From: Ferruginibacter sp.
GTDB lineage: Bacteria; Bacteroidota; Bacteroidia; Chitinophagales; Chitinophagaceae
Direction: 5' to 3'
Assembly: GCF_014377975.1 (NCBI RefSeq)
Contig: NZ_JACMOO010000357.1
Location: 1-34,012, forward strand
DNA: 34,012 nt
Shown: piece after piece, positions 1 to 8,499 of the stretch
Layout of the letters: the number at the start of each line of letters is the position of its first letter
Position numbering within the stretch: position 1 is the first letter of the stretch
Position numbers and translations under genes: made by a program
The notes under the pieces: model-generated
What the model was told of the DNA's origin: nothing
The model's input: the letters and a program-made list of their open reading frames with translations, nothing else
The model's database searches: none

Positions 1-1
1 A

Positions 2-226
2 AGATGCCGGTATTACTATACAATCAGCCTTAACCATATAACCGGTAAAAATTTAATAACTCCGGAGGAACAAAACCAGGATCACAGGTGCATAGCCTGC
101 GCTGACCTTATCATTAGACAGATCTTAAAAGATTTCAAATATGGAAAAAGAAAGAATGGAATACTGCCAAATCCCCAAAATGGGAAAATTATTTTACACA
201 AGAAAGCAATAAAAGGCCGGCATTAA
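2..226 (+). CDS. C-terminal end of an unrecognised protein (partial)
   Basis: A reading frame is open from the left edge of the window for 74 codons to TAA at 224-226, with no start codon needed inside the window. The residues are mixed polar and hydrophobic, with a Cys-x2-Cys pair (CIAC) near the middle and a basic tail ending KGRH. A strong terminator hairpin follows about 80 bases later, as expected at the end of a transcription unit. I do not recognise the family. A chance open frame of this length is possible in AT-rich DNA, so the call rests mainly on the terminator. Confidence 0.4.
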   Translation, partial: RCRYYYTISLNHITGKNLITPEEQNQDHRCIACADLIIRQILKDFKYGKRKNGILPNPQNGKIILHKKAIKGRH

Positions 227-306
227 TTTAATTAATATTGAAAAAATTAATGGCACAGTTTTTTAATTCTAAATAACGGTTTTTCATAGGATATTGGACA
301 AAAAAC

Positions 307-339
307 GAGGCTGGATTTCTATCCGGCTTCTCTTTTTTT
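307..339 (+). terminator. Rho-independent terminator
   Basis: A 10-bp stem (GAGGCTGGAT at 307-316 with ATCCGGCTTC at 321-330, including two G-U pairs) closes a TTCT loop and is followed by a run of seven T at 333-339. It would end transcription of the gene that finishes at 226. Confidence 0.75.
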
Positions 340-1339
340 AAAGCCTAAATATTTTTAGATAAATGAAGCTTTTAAATTCATTAACAATCTCACCAGTTCT
401 AAAGGCTACTTAATAGTACCAAAACCACAAAGTTTCGTTTCAAAAAAATATTTCAAAGTATTGAAGTGTTTTGCTAAATATTCGTTTATGTCCCTCAATT
501 TTATCTTTATTTAGAAATGCTTATTAACTTGTTATTTACCATCATTTTTACCAGTTAATAAATAATTATATCCATATTATTTCTTTATTTGTATCTGTAA
601 TAAACATTTCTGTAATTTACCATCTTTATACTTTTTACAAGTGATAACATTGAGCAACCAGTTATTGACGCTGTTGCAGATATCTTTCAGGCAAAGACTT
701 TTGAAATGGAAAATTTATTACTGAGGATGGCAAAAAATATTTGATAAGATTAATAGAGATAAGATGATCGAAATAGTAAAACAGGATAATTTAAAAGCCT
801 GGTAACCCAATGCTGGCTCGCCTTTAGGTATCAAACAGATAGCCCGACTTTAAGACTTTTACGTGTTTTTTAAAAAAAGCTAAATTAAACCAGCCTTCCA
901 TTTTCCATTGGTTTTTAATTCTGTTACAACTGTATTCTTTACCATCTTTCAATTTCAATGATACACAAAAGATGGAAGCTTTGTATACTTTTTTTACAGC
1001 ATTTAGATACAGATATAGTATGAATGACTGAACAATTAATAAACTATTGTAAATGGCATGAATGCCTTGTAATTTTGACTTAATATTACAATTCGTTAGA
1101 AGCTTCCTAAAAATGATTTTTGGAATATCGTTCAACTGTAGAAGTTGCCGGTGGCGACAACGGCAACGGATTAGCCGAGGTTTAAGATGGCAAATGAAAA
1201 TTTTATTTTTAGACAGCTTCTTAGAAATACCTTAAAAGGGTAGAGGTTTGATGGGGTTAACAAAAGAGCAATAATTAAACAACAGCGTATTCAGATAAGT
1301 AAAAATGGCCAAAATTATAACGATTCAATTATTAATGAC
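340..1339. other. Gene-poor AT-rich stretch before rpiA
   Basis: No convincing intact gene lies in this kilobase. It contains a possible frameshifted coding remnant at 616-805, a doubtful minus-strand frame at 824-1135 (103 codons, Lys/Phe/Asn-rich, no recognisable domain), and a short GC-richer patch at 1117-1185. That patch reads as a 22-codon frame ending in the residues GGDNGNGLAEV and contains a 7-bp inverted repeat. It looks like decayed sequence, but nothing here identifies the original genes. Confidence 0.5.
616..805 (+). pseudogene. Possible frameshifted coding remnant
   Basis: One frame is open from 616 to a stop at 742-744 and reads like a real protein (SDNIEQPVIDAVADIFQA at its centre). 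The next frame then continues to TAA at 803-805 with DKINRDKMIEIVKQDNLKAW. Skipping a single T in the run just before 743 joins the two into one continuous sequence of about 60 residues. I do not recognise the family and there is no start codon. This could be the tail of a degraded gene or a coincidence of AT-rich sequence. Confidence 0.3.
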
Positions 1340-2026
1340 ATGAACTTAAAAAAGGAAGCTGCCCTAAAAGCCATTAGTTTTATTAAACCCCGGCAATTGG
1401 TTGGGCTGGGCGCAGGTTCAACTATTGCTTTTATAGTGGAGTTGTTATCCGAACAGGTAAAAGCTGGCCTTGAGTTAAATGTGCTGACTTCTTCTTTTTC
1501 TACCAACCAGTTATTACTGCAAAAAGGTTTTTCTGTTTTGCCTGTGGCGGATGTAGAAGAAATAGATATTTATTTTGATGGCTGCGATCAGGTAGACCAT
1601 CATCTGAATGCATTAAAAAGTGGTGGTGGAATTCATACAAAAGAAAAATTACTGGCATCGATGGCCACACAATTTATATTAGCAGGCGACGAGAGTAAAT
1701 ATGTAGCACAATTTACAACTGCCTGTCCGCTGGTAATTGAATTTTTACCGGAAGGCCTGCGCTATGTTCCGGCAACGATTCAGCAATTATTTGCAGATGC
1801 AAAAATGGTAATGAGGATGAGTGATAAAAAAGATGGAGCTGTTATTACTGATAACGGTAATTATTTGCTGGATGTATGGTTTGGCAGTTGGCCTGAACTA
1901 TCACAACTGAACCCAATGATGAAATCAATTACAGGCGTTGTGGAAACTTCTTTGTTTTATAATCTTGCCCATAAGGCAATTATAGCAGGCAATGATGGAG
2001 TGAAAATTATAGTAAAGCAGGCGTAA
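1340..2026 (+). CDS. rpiA: Ribose-5-phosphate isomerase A
   Basis: Interconverts ribose 5-phosphate and ribulose 5-phosphate in the non-oxidative pentose phosphate pathway, in the cytosol. The 228-residue length fits RpiA. The phosphate-binding loop GLGAGST is at residues 22-28. DGCDQVD at 80-86 takes the place of the usual DGADE motif, and KSGGG at 93-97 is followed by KEK. The residues equivalent to E. coli Asp81, Asp84, Lys94 and Glu103 are all present (Asp80, Asp83, Lys93, Glu102), so it should be active despite the altered motif. The C-terminal TGVVETSLFYN and NDGVKII match the family. The ATG at 1340 starts directly into the conserved N-terminus, and no ribosome binding site is visible, as is usual in Bacteroidota. 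Other pentose phosphate genes are not adjacent. Confidence 0.9.
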   Translation: MNLKKEAALKAISFIKPRQLVGLGAGSTIAFIVELLSEQVKAGLELNVLTSSFSTNQLLLQKGFSVLPVADVEEIDIYFDGCDQVDHHLNALKSGGGIHTKEKLLASMATQFILAGDESKYVAQFTTACPLVIEFLPEGLRYVPATIQQLFADAKMVMRMSDKKDGAVITDNGNYLLDVWFGSWPELSQLNPMMKSITGVVETSLFYNLAHKAIIAGNDGVKIIVKQA

Positions 2027-2104
2027 TAAAAATGTAACAAAAGTCATTCTTACACAGATCAACCATAAAAAATAATAATAAATTCAAAATAAAAAAACAT
2101 AAAA

Positions 2105-3151
2105 ATGATACCAGTAAAAGCATATGCAGCAGAAAGTGCAGCATCTCCGTTAGCACCATTTAAATTTGAAAGAAGGGAATTAAAGGAACAGGATGTATTG
2201 ATTGAAATTTTGTTTTCAGGGGTTTGTCATAGCGACCTGCACCAGGTAAGAGATGAATGGGGCGGCTCAATGTACCCGATGGTTCCCGGCCACGAAATTG
2301 TGGGTAAGGTTATTAAAGTGGGCAGTGGTGTAACAAAATTTACAACCGGCCAAACTGCAGGCGTAGGTGTAATGATAGATAGTTGCCGGGAATGTAAGCC
2401 TTGTAAAAAACACATGGAACAATACTGTGCAGAAGGCATGACGGGTACCTACAATGGATTTGAAAGAGATACAAAAACCGTTGCACAGGGAGGCTACAGT
2501 ACTCAGATTGTTTGCGACGAAAGATGGGTATATCATATTTCCGATTCGCTGGATTTGGCGGGTGTTGCGCCATTGTTATGTGCAGGTATTACAACCTACT
2601 CTCCTTTAAAATATGCCAATGTTAAACCGGGCGATAAAGTAGCCGTAGCAGGTCTTGGCGGACTTGGGCACATGGCGGTAAAATTTGCCGTAGCGATGGG
2701 GGCAGAAGTTACCATGTTGAGTACCTCGCCTTCTAAAGAACATGATGCCCGCAAACTGGGCGCACATCATTTTGTGTTGAGTTCTGATGAAGATGCAATG
2801 AAAAAAATAGAGAGCTATTTTGATGTGGTGCTGGATGCGGTTAGCGGCAACCATGATTACGAAATTTATTTAAAGCTGCTGGATGTAAGCGGTAAATTAC
2901 TTGTAGTTGGATTACCAAAAGACGAACCAAAAGTGAATCCTTTTGAACTGATTAAAAACCGTCGTTGCATCATCGGTTCTATGATTGGAGGCACTGAAGA
3001 AACACAGGAAATGCTGGACTTTTGTGCAGAAAAAAATATTGTGGCAGATGTGGAAGTGATATCCATGCAGTATATCAATGAAGCCTATGAAAGAATGTTA
3101 AAAAACGATGTAAAATATAGGTTTGTAATTGATATGGCAACTTTGAAATAG
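2105..3151 (+). CDS. Zinc-dependent alcohol/aldehyde dehydrogenase (CAD/YahK-like)
   Basis: Medium-chain dehydrogenase/reductase of the cinnamyl-alcohol-dehydrogenase type, which interconverts aldehydes and alcohols. The catalytic zinc ligands are Cys41 (GVCHSD), His63-Glu64 (GHE) and Cys159 (LLCAG). The structural zinc ligands are Cys94, Cys97, Cys100 and Cys108. The nucleotide-binding motif GLGGLG is at 183-188, and the following STSPSK has the Ser of NADP(H)-preferring members, so NADPH is the likely cofactor. Length 348 is typical and it should be cytosolic. The serine hydrolase gene begins 37 bases downstream on the same strand, so the two may be co-transcribed. The real substrate cannot be told from sequence; members often reduce aldehydes broadly. 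Confidence 0.9.
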   Translation: MIPVKAYAAESAASPLAPFKFERRELKEQDVLIEILFSGVCHSDLHQVRDEWGGSMYPMVPGHEIVGKVIKVGSGVTKFTTGQTAGVGVMIDSCRECKPCKKHMEQYCAEGMTGTYNGFERDTKTVAQGGYSTQIVCDERWVYHISDSLDLAGVAPLLCAGITTYSPLKYANVKPGDKVAVAGLGGLGHMAVKFAVAMGAEVTMLSTSPSKEHDARKLGAHHFVLSSDEDAMKKIESYFDVVLDAVSGNHDYEIYLKLLDVSGKLLVVGLPKDEPKVNPFELIKNRRCIIGSMIGGTEETQEMLDFCAEKNIVADVEVISMQYINEAYERMLKNDVKYRFVIDMATLK

Positions 3152-3188
3152 TGTAACTATTTAGTAGAAAATAAGTAAAACCAATACC

Positions 3189-4766
3189 GTGTCTGATAGA
3201 AGAATATTTATGAAGCAGGTAACATCATCGGCCATTGGTATTGGCCTGTTACAAACGCTGCCGGTTTTTGTGCGGGCAAATTTATTGCAAACTGCATCCG
3301 CCCTGCCCAGAAGCACATCTGAATTACAGGGAATTTCCTCCGCTGGCATCAGCAAATTTCTCACCGCTATAAAAGCCAGCGGGCAGGAATTTCACAGCCT
3401 GATGATTTTGCGGCATGGGCATGTTGTGGCAGAAGCATGGTGGGCACCCTATTCTTCAGAGCATCGTCAGCAATTGTACTCACTTAGTAAAAGTTTCACG
3501 GGTACGGCCATTGGGTTGGCTGTTGCAGAGGGACATCTTTCAGTAGAAGATCCGGTTATAAAATTTTTCCCTGAACTTTTGCCGGAAACAGTCAGTGATA
3601 ACCTTGCAGCTTTAAAAGTAAAGCACCTGCTCTCCATGTCCGTTGGACATGCAAAAGATTCGATATTGAATTTAGAAGCTTCCCCACAGGGAGTTTTATG
3701 GGAAAAAACGTTTTTAAGTCTGCCCGTTGTGTTTACACCTGGCAGCCAGTTTATGTATAATTCGGGAGCCAGTTACATGCTCAGTTCCATTGTTAAAAGA
3801 GTAACCGGACAAACAGCCCATGATTATCTAAAACCCAGGCTGTATCAGCCTTTGGAAATAAAGGGTGCCACCTGGACAGAAAATTTTGAGGGTATCAATA
3901 TGGGCGCTTCTCATTTAAGGATGCGTACCGAAGACATCGCTAAATTTGGCCAATTATACCTGCAAAAAGGAAACTGGAATGGAAAGCAAATCATACCAGA
4001 AGCCTGGGTGACAGCGGCTTCCTCCAAACAAATTGACAATGGCAAAAACGACAGCAGTTGGGGTTATGGATACGGCTACCAGTTTTGGTTAAATCCGCCC
4101 GGTGGATTCCGGGCAGATGGTGCGTTTGGACAATTCAGCATGGTATTTCCCGCACTGGATGCGGTAGTAGCCATCACCAGTGAAAGTGTAAGTACCAAAA
4201 TAACAATGCAGATTGTATGGGATATTTTGCTTCCTGAAATGAAAGCTGCCCCACTTCCCCCAAACACCAATGACCATATTTTTTTAACAAAGGAATTGAC
4301 TGCCTTAAAATACGATTCTCCAATGGTGGCAACAAGTTCTGCCATGGCTAAAAAAATTAATGGCAAAATTTTCCTATTGGATAAAAACGAATTCAATGCA
4401 ACATCGGTATCCTTTCGCTTTAAAGACGATGACTGTTTGTTTATTTTAAAAGAAGAAGGTAAGCCTGATATTATCATTACCAATGGAATACATCACTGGG
4501 TACGCAAAGGAAATTTAAAACCAACACCCCATTCTTTATTTTCTTTACGAAGAATTGATTTTGACAGTATCGTTGCAGCAAGTGCAACCTGGCAAAGTGA
4601 AAATACGTTGTTGCTTACCTGGCGTTTTATAGAAACGGTGCATGGCGACAGTATTACCTTCATTTTTGATGAAGATAAACTCACCATAAAATTTTTATTT
4701 AGTGTGGCCCGCCTACAAAATAAGCCGGACGAGCGGGCCAGCATTACGGGTAAAATGGTTGTGTAA
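3189..4766 (+). CDS. Tat-exported serine hydrolase, class C beta-lactamase family
   Basis: A 525-residue member of the beta-lactamase/6-aminohexanoate-dimer-hydrolase fold (serine esterase, amidase or peptidase). I chose GTG at 3189 rather than ATG at 3210 because the first residues SDRRIFMK match the twin-arginine signal, followed by a hydrophobic stretch and an Ala-x-Ala site near residue 37; the later ATG would lose the twin arginines. The nucleophile motif SLSK is at 98-101, the Tyr motif YNSG at 190-193, and DGAFGQ falls where the third catalytic motif is expected. The catalytic domain ends near residue 370. About 150 further residues (beta-rich by eye) form an extra C-terminal region I do not recognise. 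Likely periplasmic. Substrate is unknown; calling it an antibiotic-resistance enzyme would not be justified. Confidence 0.85.
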   Translation: MSDRRIFMKQVTSSAIGIGLLQTLPVFVRANLLQTASALPRSTSELQGISSAGISKFLTAIKASGQEFHSLMILRHGHVVAEAWWAPYSSEHRQQLYSLSKSFTGTAIGLAVAEGHLSVEDPVIKFFPELLPETVSDNLAALKVKHLLSMSVGHAKDSILNLEASPQGVLWEKTFLSLPVVFTPGSQFMYNSGASYMLSSIVKRVTGQTAHDYLKPRLYQPLEIKGATWTENFEGINMGASHLRMRTEDIAKFGQLYLQKGNWNGKQIIPEAWVTAASSKQIDNGKNDSSWGYGYGYQFWLNPPGGFRADGAFGQFSMVFPALDAVVAITSESVSTKITMQIVWDILLPEMKAAPLPPNTNDHIFLTKELTALKYDSPMVATSSAMAKKINGKIFLLDKNEFNATSVSFRFKDDDCLFILKEEGKPDIIITNGIHHWVRKGNLKPTPHSLFSLRRIDFDSIVAASATWQSENTLLLTWRFIETVHGDSITFIFDEDKLTIKFLFSVARLQNKPDERASITGKMVV

Positions 4767-4829
4767 AAATGAAATGATTACCGCCGCTTTAACGAACAAT
4801 TTTAATTGATCATAAATAAATCTAGTTGT

Positions 4830-5675
4830 ATGAAAAATCTGCCTGCCTGCTTTTTTTTACTTTTATTTTTCTTCTTCAATTCACTGCGCCTTGCCGCACA
4901 AAAAAATAACTGGCAAACATTATTCAATGGTAAAAACTTTAGCGGATGGGATACTTACCTTGGCCCGCCATTGGACAATACCGGAAAAAAAATAAGTGAA
5001 GTGCCTGTTGGTTTAAATAAAGATCCTAAAAATGTGTTCACCGTAATTGATCAGAACGGTGAGAAAGTAATTCGTATTTCCGGCGAAGACTGGGGTGGCA
5101 TTGCAACTAAAAAGGTTTATTCAAATTTTCATTTGCAACTTAAATTTAAATGGGGGTCTTTAAGCTGGGGGCAAAAGAAAAATAAGAAAAAAGACAGTGG
5201 CTTACTATATTTTGCAACAGGTGAAAATGGCGCTGATTATGGAGCATGGATGCGTTCGCAGGAGTTTCAGATTGAAGAAGGTAACTGCGGCGATTACTGG
5301 GGTGTAGCGGGAGGAATACAGGATATACCTTCTGTAAAAAGGCCCGACAGCAGCTATGTTTATGATGCCACAGGAACTTTAAATACTTTTAGTGCAACCA
5401 GTGCAACCGGCCGTTATTGTATGAAGCAAGGTGATGCAGAAAATTTGACGGGCGAATGGAATACTGTAGATCTTTACTGCAGTGGCGATACCAGCGTACA
5501 TGTCATCAACGGAAAAGTAATGATGGTATTATATCATTCAGCTCAGTTAGAAAATGGTACTGTTCTGCCACTTACAAAAGGAAAAATTCAAATACAATCC
5601 GAGGGTGCTGAGATTTTTTATAAGCAAATTAATCTCGAACCATTGAGTGCCATACCGGAAAATATGTTGAAATAA
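4830..5675 (+). CDS. Secreted DUF1080 (3-keto-disaccharide hydrolase-like) protein
   Basis: The mature N-terminus WQTLFNGKNFSGWD is the hallmark of DUF1080, a jelly-roll fold related to glycoside hydrolase family 16 and lectins and now often named 3-keto-disaccharide hydrolase. ATG at 4830 opens a clean signal peptide (MKNLPAC, a Leu/Phe-rich core, then LAAQ). A TTG eight codons upstream would only add polar residues before it. Later blocks QEFQIEEGNCGDYWG and EWNTVDLYC fit the family, with the usual glutamates. Length 281 is normal. The product should be periplasmic or surface-exposed and act on sugars or glycosides. It follows the serine hydrolase by 63 bases on the same strand. The exact substrate is not visible. 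Confidence 0.88.
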   Translation: MKNLPACFFLLLFFFFNSLRLAAQKNNWQTLFNGKNFSGWDTYLGPPLDNTGKKISEVPVGLNKDPKNVFTVIDQNGEKVIRISGEDWGGIATKKVYSNFHLQLKFKWGSLSWGQKKNKKKDSGLLYFATGENGADYGAWMRSQEFQIEEGNCGDYWGVAGGIQDIPSVKRPDSSYVYDATGTLNTFSATSATGRYCMKQGDAENLTGEWNTVDLYCSGDTSVHVINGKVMMVLYHSAQLENGTVLPLTKGKIQIQSEGAEIFYKQINLEPLSAIPENMLK

Positions 5676-6223
5676 TTCCATTAAATCAACTGTAATTTTT
5701 TTTAATAAACCACCAGCTCAACCCGCCAGCTATTTCCCGTTAAAAGGAAATTTAGTATTTTTTATTGTTATTTTACTCAATTCTGTTATTGCTTTAAAAC
5801 GAAGCACAGCAAAAAATCAACTCGTTACTGGTTATTTCCAACAGAGAGAGCATCATGGATTCATTTGTGCAAGTGTTCGTATTTTTAGACGAATAAAGCT
5901 ACCATGTCACAATATGACAGGCAAGAAGAAAGCATACAGGCGAAAAATGCAGGCACCATAATTTTGGTATACGTTGTGCCTTCTATACTGTAATGGGGTA
6001 TATGTTTTTTAAATTTAGTGATCAAATATTTTTAGCTCATTTGGATGCGGGTATTTTTGGGCTGCCAACGATAAAAAAAATTGTCATCGGCCGCGGTTAC
6101 TTTCAATATAAATAATGATGTTAGCATGAATAAAAAATTTAATTTTGTGGTTGTTTAACAAAGACAGATTCTATAAAAATCTTACTTTTATAAGCAATTA
6201 CTATCCACGGTCATTTTTATATA
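5676..6223. other. 548-bp intergenic stretch with two tiny overlapping frames
   Basis: No normal-sized gene fits here. A weak 6-bp hairpin (ATTTCC at 5732-5737 with GGAAAT at 5746-5751) follows the DUF1080 gene and may help end its transcript. The middle of the stretch carries two short protein-like frames at 5904-6115, described separately. The last 100 bases are AT-rich and presumably hold the promoter of the L,D-transpeptidase gene: TACTTTTA, one base off the Bacteroidota -7 consensus, lies about 40 bases before its ATG. Confidence 0.5.
5904..6115 (+). pseudogene. Possible broken small membrane-protein gene, or two coupled micro-ORFs
   Basis: An ATG at 5904 opens 29 codons (MSQYDRQEESIQAKNAGTII, then a hydrophobic end) that stop at TAA 5991-5993. 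A second frame starts at ATG 5993-5995, sharing the A of the stop codon (TAATG), and runs 40 codons to TAA 6113-6115 (MGYMFFKFSDQIFLAHLDAG at its start). Read as one, the product would be a soluble N-terminus, a membrane segment and a tail, broken by a frameshift. Read as two, they are translationally coupled micro-ORFs. I recognise no family, and chance is possible. Confidence 0.3.
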
Positions 6224-6991
6224 ATGAAAGCCAGATTTTTTAAAATATATTTTATTTTGTTGTTGTTTTTTGCATCAACCAGCCATTTAATGGCACAAAC
6301 CAGTTTTATAAGCATACAAAAATCTACCGGCAAATTATTTGATGTTTTTAGTAAAACAGCAGACAGTTTGAAAAAACAATTTGAACAAAAAAAATTACAG
6401 TGGCCGCCCAGTGAAGTGTATATCCGCAGTTTTAAATACGATAAGCAACTGGAAGTATGGATAAAAAGTAAAGACAAAGAAACCTTTAAATTATTTAAAA
6501 GCTATAAGGTTTGCATGCAAAGCGGTTCCACGGGGCCCAAGCGTTTTGAAGGCGATTACCAGGTGCCGGAAGGATTTTATTACATCAACGAATTTAATCC
6601 CAACAGTAACTATCATCTGGCGCTTGGTTTGAATTATCCCAATGCCAGCGACAAAATTTTAAGCGATTCTCTTCGCCCCGGCAACAATATTTATATTCAT
6701 GGCAACTGTGTATCTACTGGCTGTATTGCCATTAGTGACGAGCCCATTGAAGAGTTGTATGTGTTGACTTCAATTGCAAAAGATAATGGACAGGATTTTA
6801 TTCCGGTACATGTGTTTCCTGTAAAATACAACAATAAAAAATCTTTTGAATACCTCGCCCTTGCCACCAAAGAAAATCAGCCGCTACAAAAATTTGCCAT
6901 CACCTTAAAAGAAGCTTTTGATTATTTTGAAGAGAAAAAGAAGCTGCCGGTAATTATTGTCAACAAATCCGGTCAGTATATCATTGAGTAA
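6224..6991 (+). CDS. L,D-transpeptidase, YafK/YkuD type, exported
   Basis: Cell-wall enzyme of the YkuD fold, which forms or breaks L,D-crosslinks in peptidoglycan using a catalytic cysteine. The active-site block HGNCVSTGCIAIS has His159 and Cys167 in the expected spacing, and GDYQVPEGFYYINEFNPNSN at 110-129 is typical of the YafK/ErfK branch. The N-terminus (MKARFFKIYFILLLFFASTS and then HLMAQ) is a signal peptide cleaved near residue 25, so it acts in the periplasm. Length 255 is normal. The residues after about 205 form a variable C-terminal tail. It stands alone and converges on aspartokinase. Whether it crosslinks, or instead cleaves like E. coli DpaA (YafK), cannot be told from the motif. 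Confidence 0.9.
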   Translation: MKARFFKIYFILLLFFASTSHLMAQTSFISIQKSTGKLFDVFSKTADSLKKQFEQKKLQWPPSEVYIRSFKYDKQLEVWIKSKDKETFKLFKSYKVCMQSGSTGPKRFEGDYQVPEGFYYINEFNPNSNYHLALGLNYPNASDKILSDSLRPGNNIYIHGNCVSTGCIAISDEPIEELYVLTSIAKDNGQDFIPVHVFPVKYNNKKSFEYLALATKENQPLQKFAITLKEAFDYFEEKKKLPVIIVNKSGQYIIE

Positions 6992-7043
6992 TATAGCGGT
7001 CTTATTTTTTATTTTAATTTCTGCTGAAAATTTTTCGCATCAA

Positions 7044-8300
7044 TCAATTATTTTTTAAAAGTATTTGCAGGGTTTCCTTTGTTTTTTGGCTTAGTAATTC
7101 GGTTTTATTGACCGTCAACTCTGCTACAATGGCTTCCGTATAATGGCGGATGGTAAGCAGCACCACATCTTTTTCTACTTGCACGTCGAATAACTCACTG
7201 GCGGCAAGTGCCAGTTTTTCTATCTTCTCCGGCCAGTTATCTAAGCAGCAATATAAACGGATGGCACCATTCTGCGACAGGTTGGGCCTGATTTTTATCT
7301 CCACAAACAACTGGTGTAATTTATTTACCAGCATATCTTCTACAAACGAAAAATCTTTGGAGTTAAACTGCATCAATACCTGGTTGGTTTTTAAAACAAT
7401 AACAGGAGGCAGATGATGTACGGGCAGGTTGCTGATGATTGTACCTGGTGATGCAGGATTTAAAAAGCAGCGTACATGTAATGGTATGGACTTATTTTGT
7501 AAAGGTTTGATGGTTTTTGGATGAATCACCTGGGCACCATAGTAGGCCATTTCAATTACTTCCGTATAACTCAATGCAGCAATAAATTGTGCATCTGCAA
7601 ATAATTTAGGGTCAGCATTCATTACGCCTTCTACATCTTTCCAAATAGTTTGGCTTTCGGCATCCAGCATATTGGCAAAAATAGCAGCGGTATAATCACT
7701 GCCTTCCCTGCCCAGTGTGGTGCTTTCATTTTCGTCTGTAGCGCCAATAAAACCCTGTGTTAAAATAATACTGGTGGCGGTAAAAACCGGTACAATATCC
7801 TCCTGTATTTTTTGTTGGGTAAAATTCCAGTCAACAACAGCTTCCCTGAAATTGTCATCCGTTCTTACAATGTCCCTTACATCTATCCAGTTGTTTTTTA
7901 TATCAATGCTATTCAAATAATTACTTACAATGGCCGTGCTCAGTAATTCGCCACAGCAAACAATCTGGTCGTAATAATAATCGTATTGCCGTACCGGTTT
8001 GTCGTGCAACAGCCATTCTACTTCTGTAAATAAATCGTTTAAGATGTTTGTTGCCGCTGGGTTTAACTGTGCTAAAATAGTAAGGTGTTCTTTTTTAATT
8101 TCATGAAATAGCTGTAGTGCTGTTTCTTTATTACCGGCAAAAAAAGCTTCGGCAACTTTTTCAAGCGCATTGGTTGTTTTACCCATGGCCGATATAATGA
8201 TCAATAATTTTTGTCCGGAAAAAGATTGAATGATTGCTGCAACGTTTTCAATTCTTTCAATGCTGTTGATGCTGGCGCCGCCAAATTTAAAAACCTTCAT
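7044..8300 (-). CDS. lysC: Aspartate kinase
   Basis: Phosphorylates aspartate, the first step toward lysine/diaminopimelate, threonine and methionine. The N-terminal KFGGAS at residues 5-10 binds ATP and aspartate. GATDENESTTLGREGSDYTA is the conserved catalytic block, and MNADP and YYGAQVIHPKTIKP follow as in the family. The last ~120 residues have the spacing of the regulatory ACT-domain region, so feedback control by an amino acid is likely. At 418 residues it is monofunctional, not fused to homoserine dehydrogenase. No other lysine or threonine genes lie nearby. It is transcribed away from the ABC ATPase gene across a 199-bp spacer with two dyads. Confidence 0.92.
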   Translation of the reverse strand: MKVFKFGGASINSIERIENVAAIIQSFSGQKLLIIISAMGKTTNALEKVAEAFFAGNKETALQLFHEIKKEHLTILAQLNPAATNILNDLFTEVEWLLHDKPVRQYDYYYDQIVCCGELLSTAIVSNYLNSIDIKNNWIDVRDIVRTDDNFREAVVDWNFTQQKIQEDIVPVFTATSIILTQGFIGATDENESTTLGREGSDYTAAIFANMLDAESQTIWKDVEGVMNADPKLFADAQFIAALSYTEVIEMAYYGAQVIHPKTIKPLQNKSIPLHVRCFLNPASPGTIISNLPVHHLPPVIVLKTNQVLMQFNSKDFSFVEDMLVNKLHQLFVEIKIRPNLSQNGAIRLYCCLDNWPEKIEKLALAASELFDVQVEKDVVLLTIRHYTEAIVAELTVNKTELLSQKTKETLQILLKNN

Positions 8301-8417
8301 TTGTATTACTGGTATTGGTAATTGAGTGATTGTTGTAATTTATTGCGATGCAAAAGTCGTGATTCTTACTCTTTAAACCATTATTTGCACTTGTAAAAGT
8401 TAAAGTAAAAGCCAATT

Positions 8418-8449
8418 TTGTAAACCAAAATCTAATAATTGGTTTACAA
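8418..8449. promoter_or_regulatory. Perfect 11-bp dyad in the divergent lysC/ABC promoter region
   Basis: TTGTAAACCAA (8418-8428) and its exact reverse complement TTGGTTTACAA (8439-8449) are separated by 10 bases, so the half-sites are 21 bases apart, about two helical turns. This geometry suits a dimeric repressor. It lies 51 bases before the ABC ATPase ATG, where it would overlap a promoter. No regulator gene lies beside it. Confidence 0.55.
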
Positions 8450-8450
8450 C

Positions 8451-8465
8451 AAGCCAAATTGGCTT
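8451..8465. promoter_or_regulatory. Second palindrome beside the 11-bp dyad
   Basis: AAGCCAAATTGGCTT is a perfect palindrome of 7-bp arms around a central A, one base after the preceding dyad. It is followed by TTAATTTGC, close to the -7 promoter consensus. Probably part of the same control region of the ABC ATPase gene. Confidence 0.45.
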
Positions 8466-8499
8466 AATTTGCAAATAATTTTTTAGAAAATAACAGTAC

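Noticed and set aside
824..1135. Minus-strand reading frame of 103 codons
   Set aside because: Rich in Lys, Phe, Asn and Ile in AT-rich DNA, no recognisable motif, no promoter box at its start. Left as part of the gene-poor stretch.
4806..4829. TTG start for the DUF1080 protein
   Set aside because: Adds eight polar residues before an otherwise standard signal peptide starting at ATG 4830.
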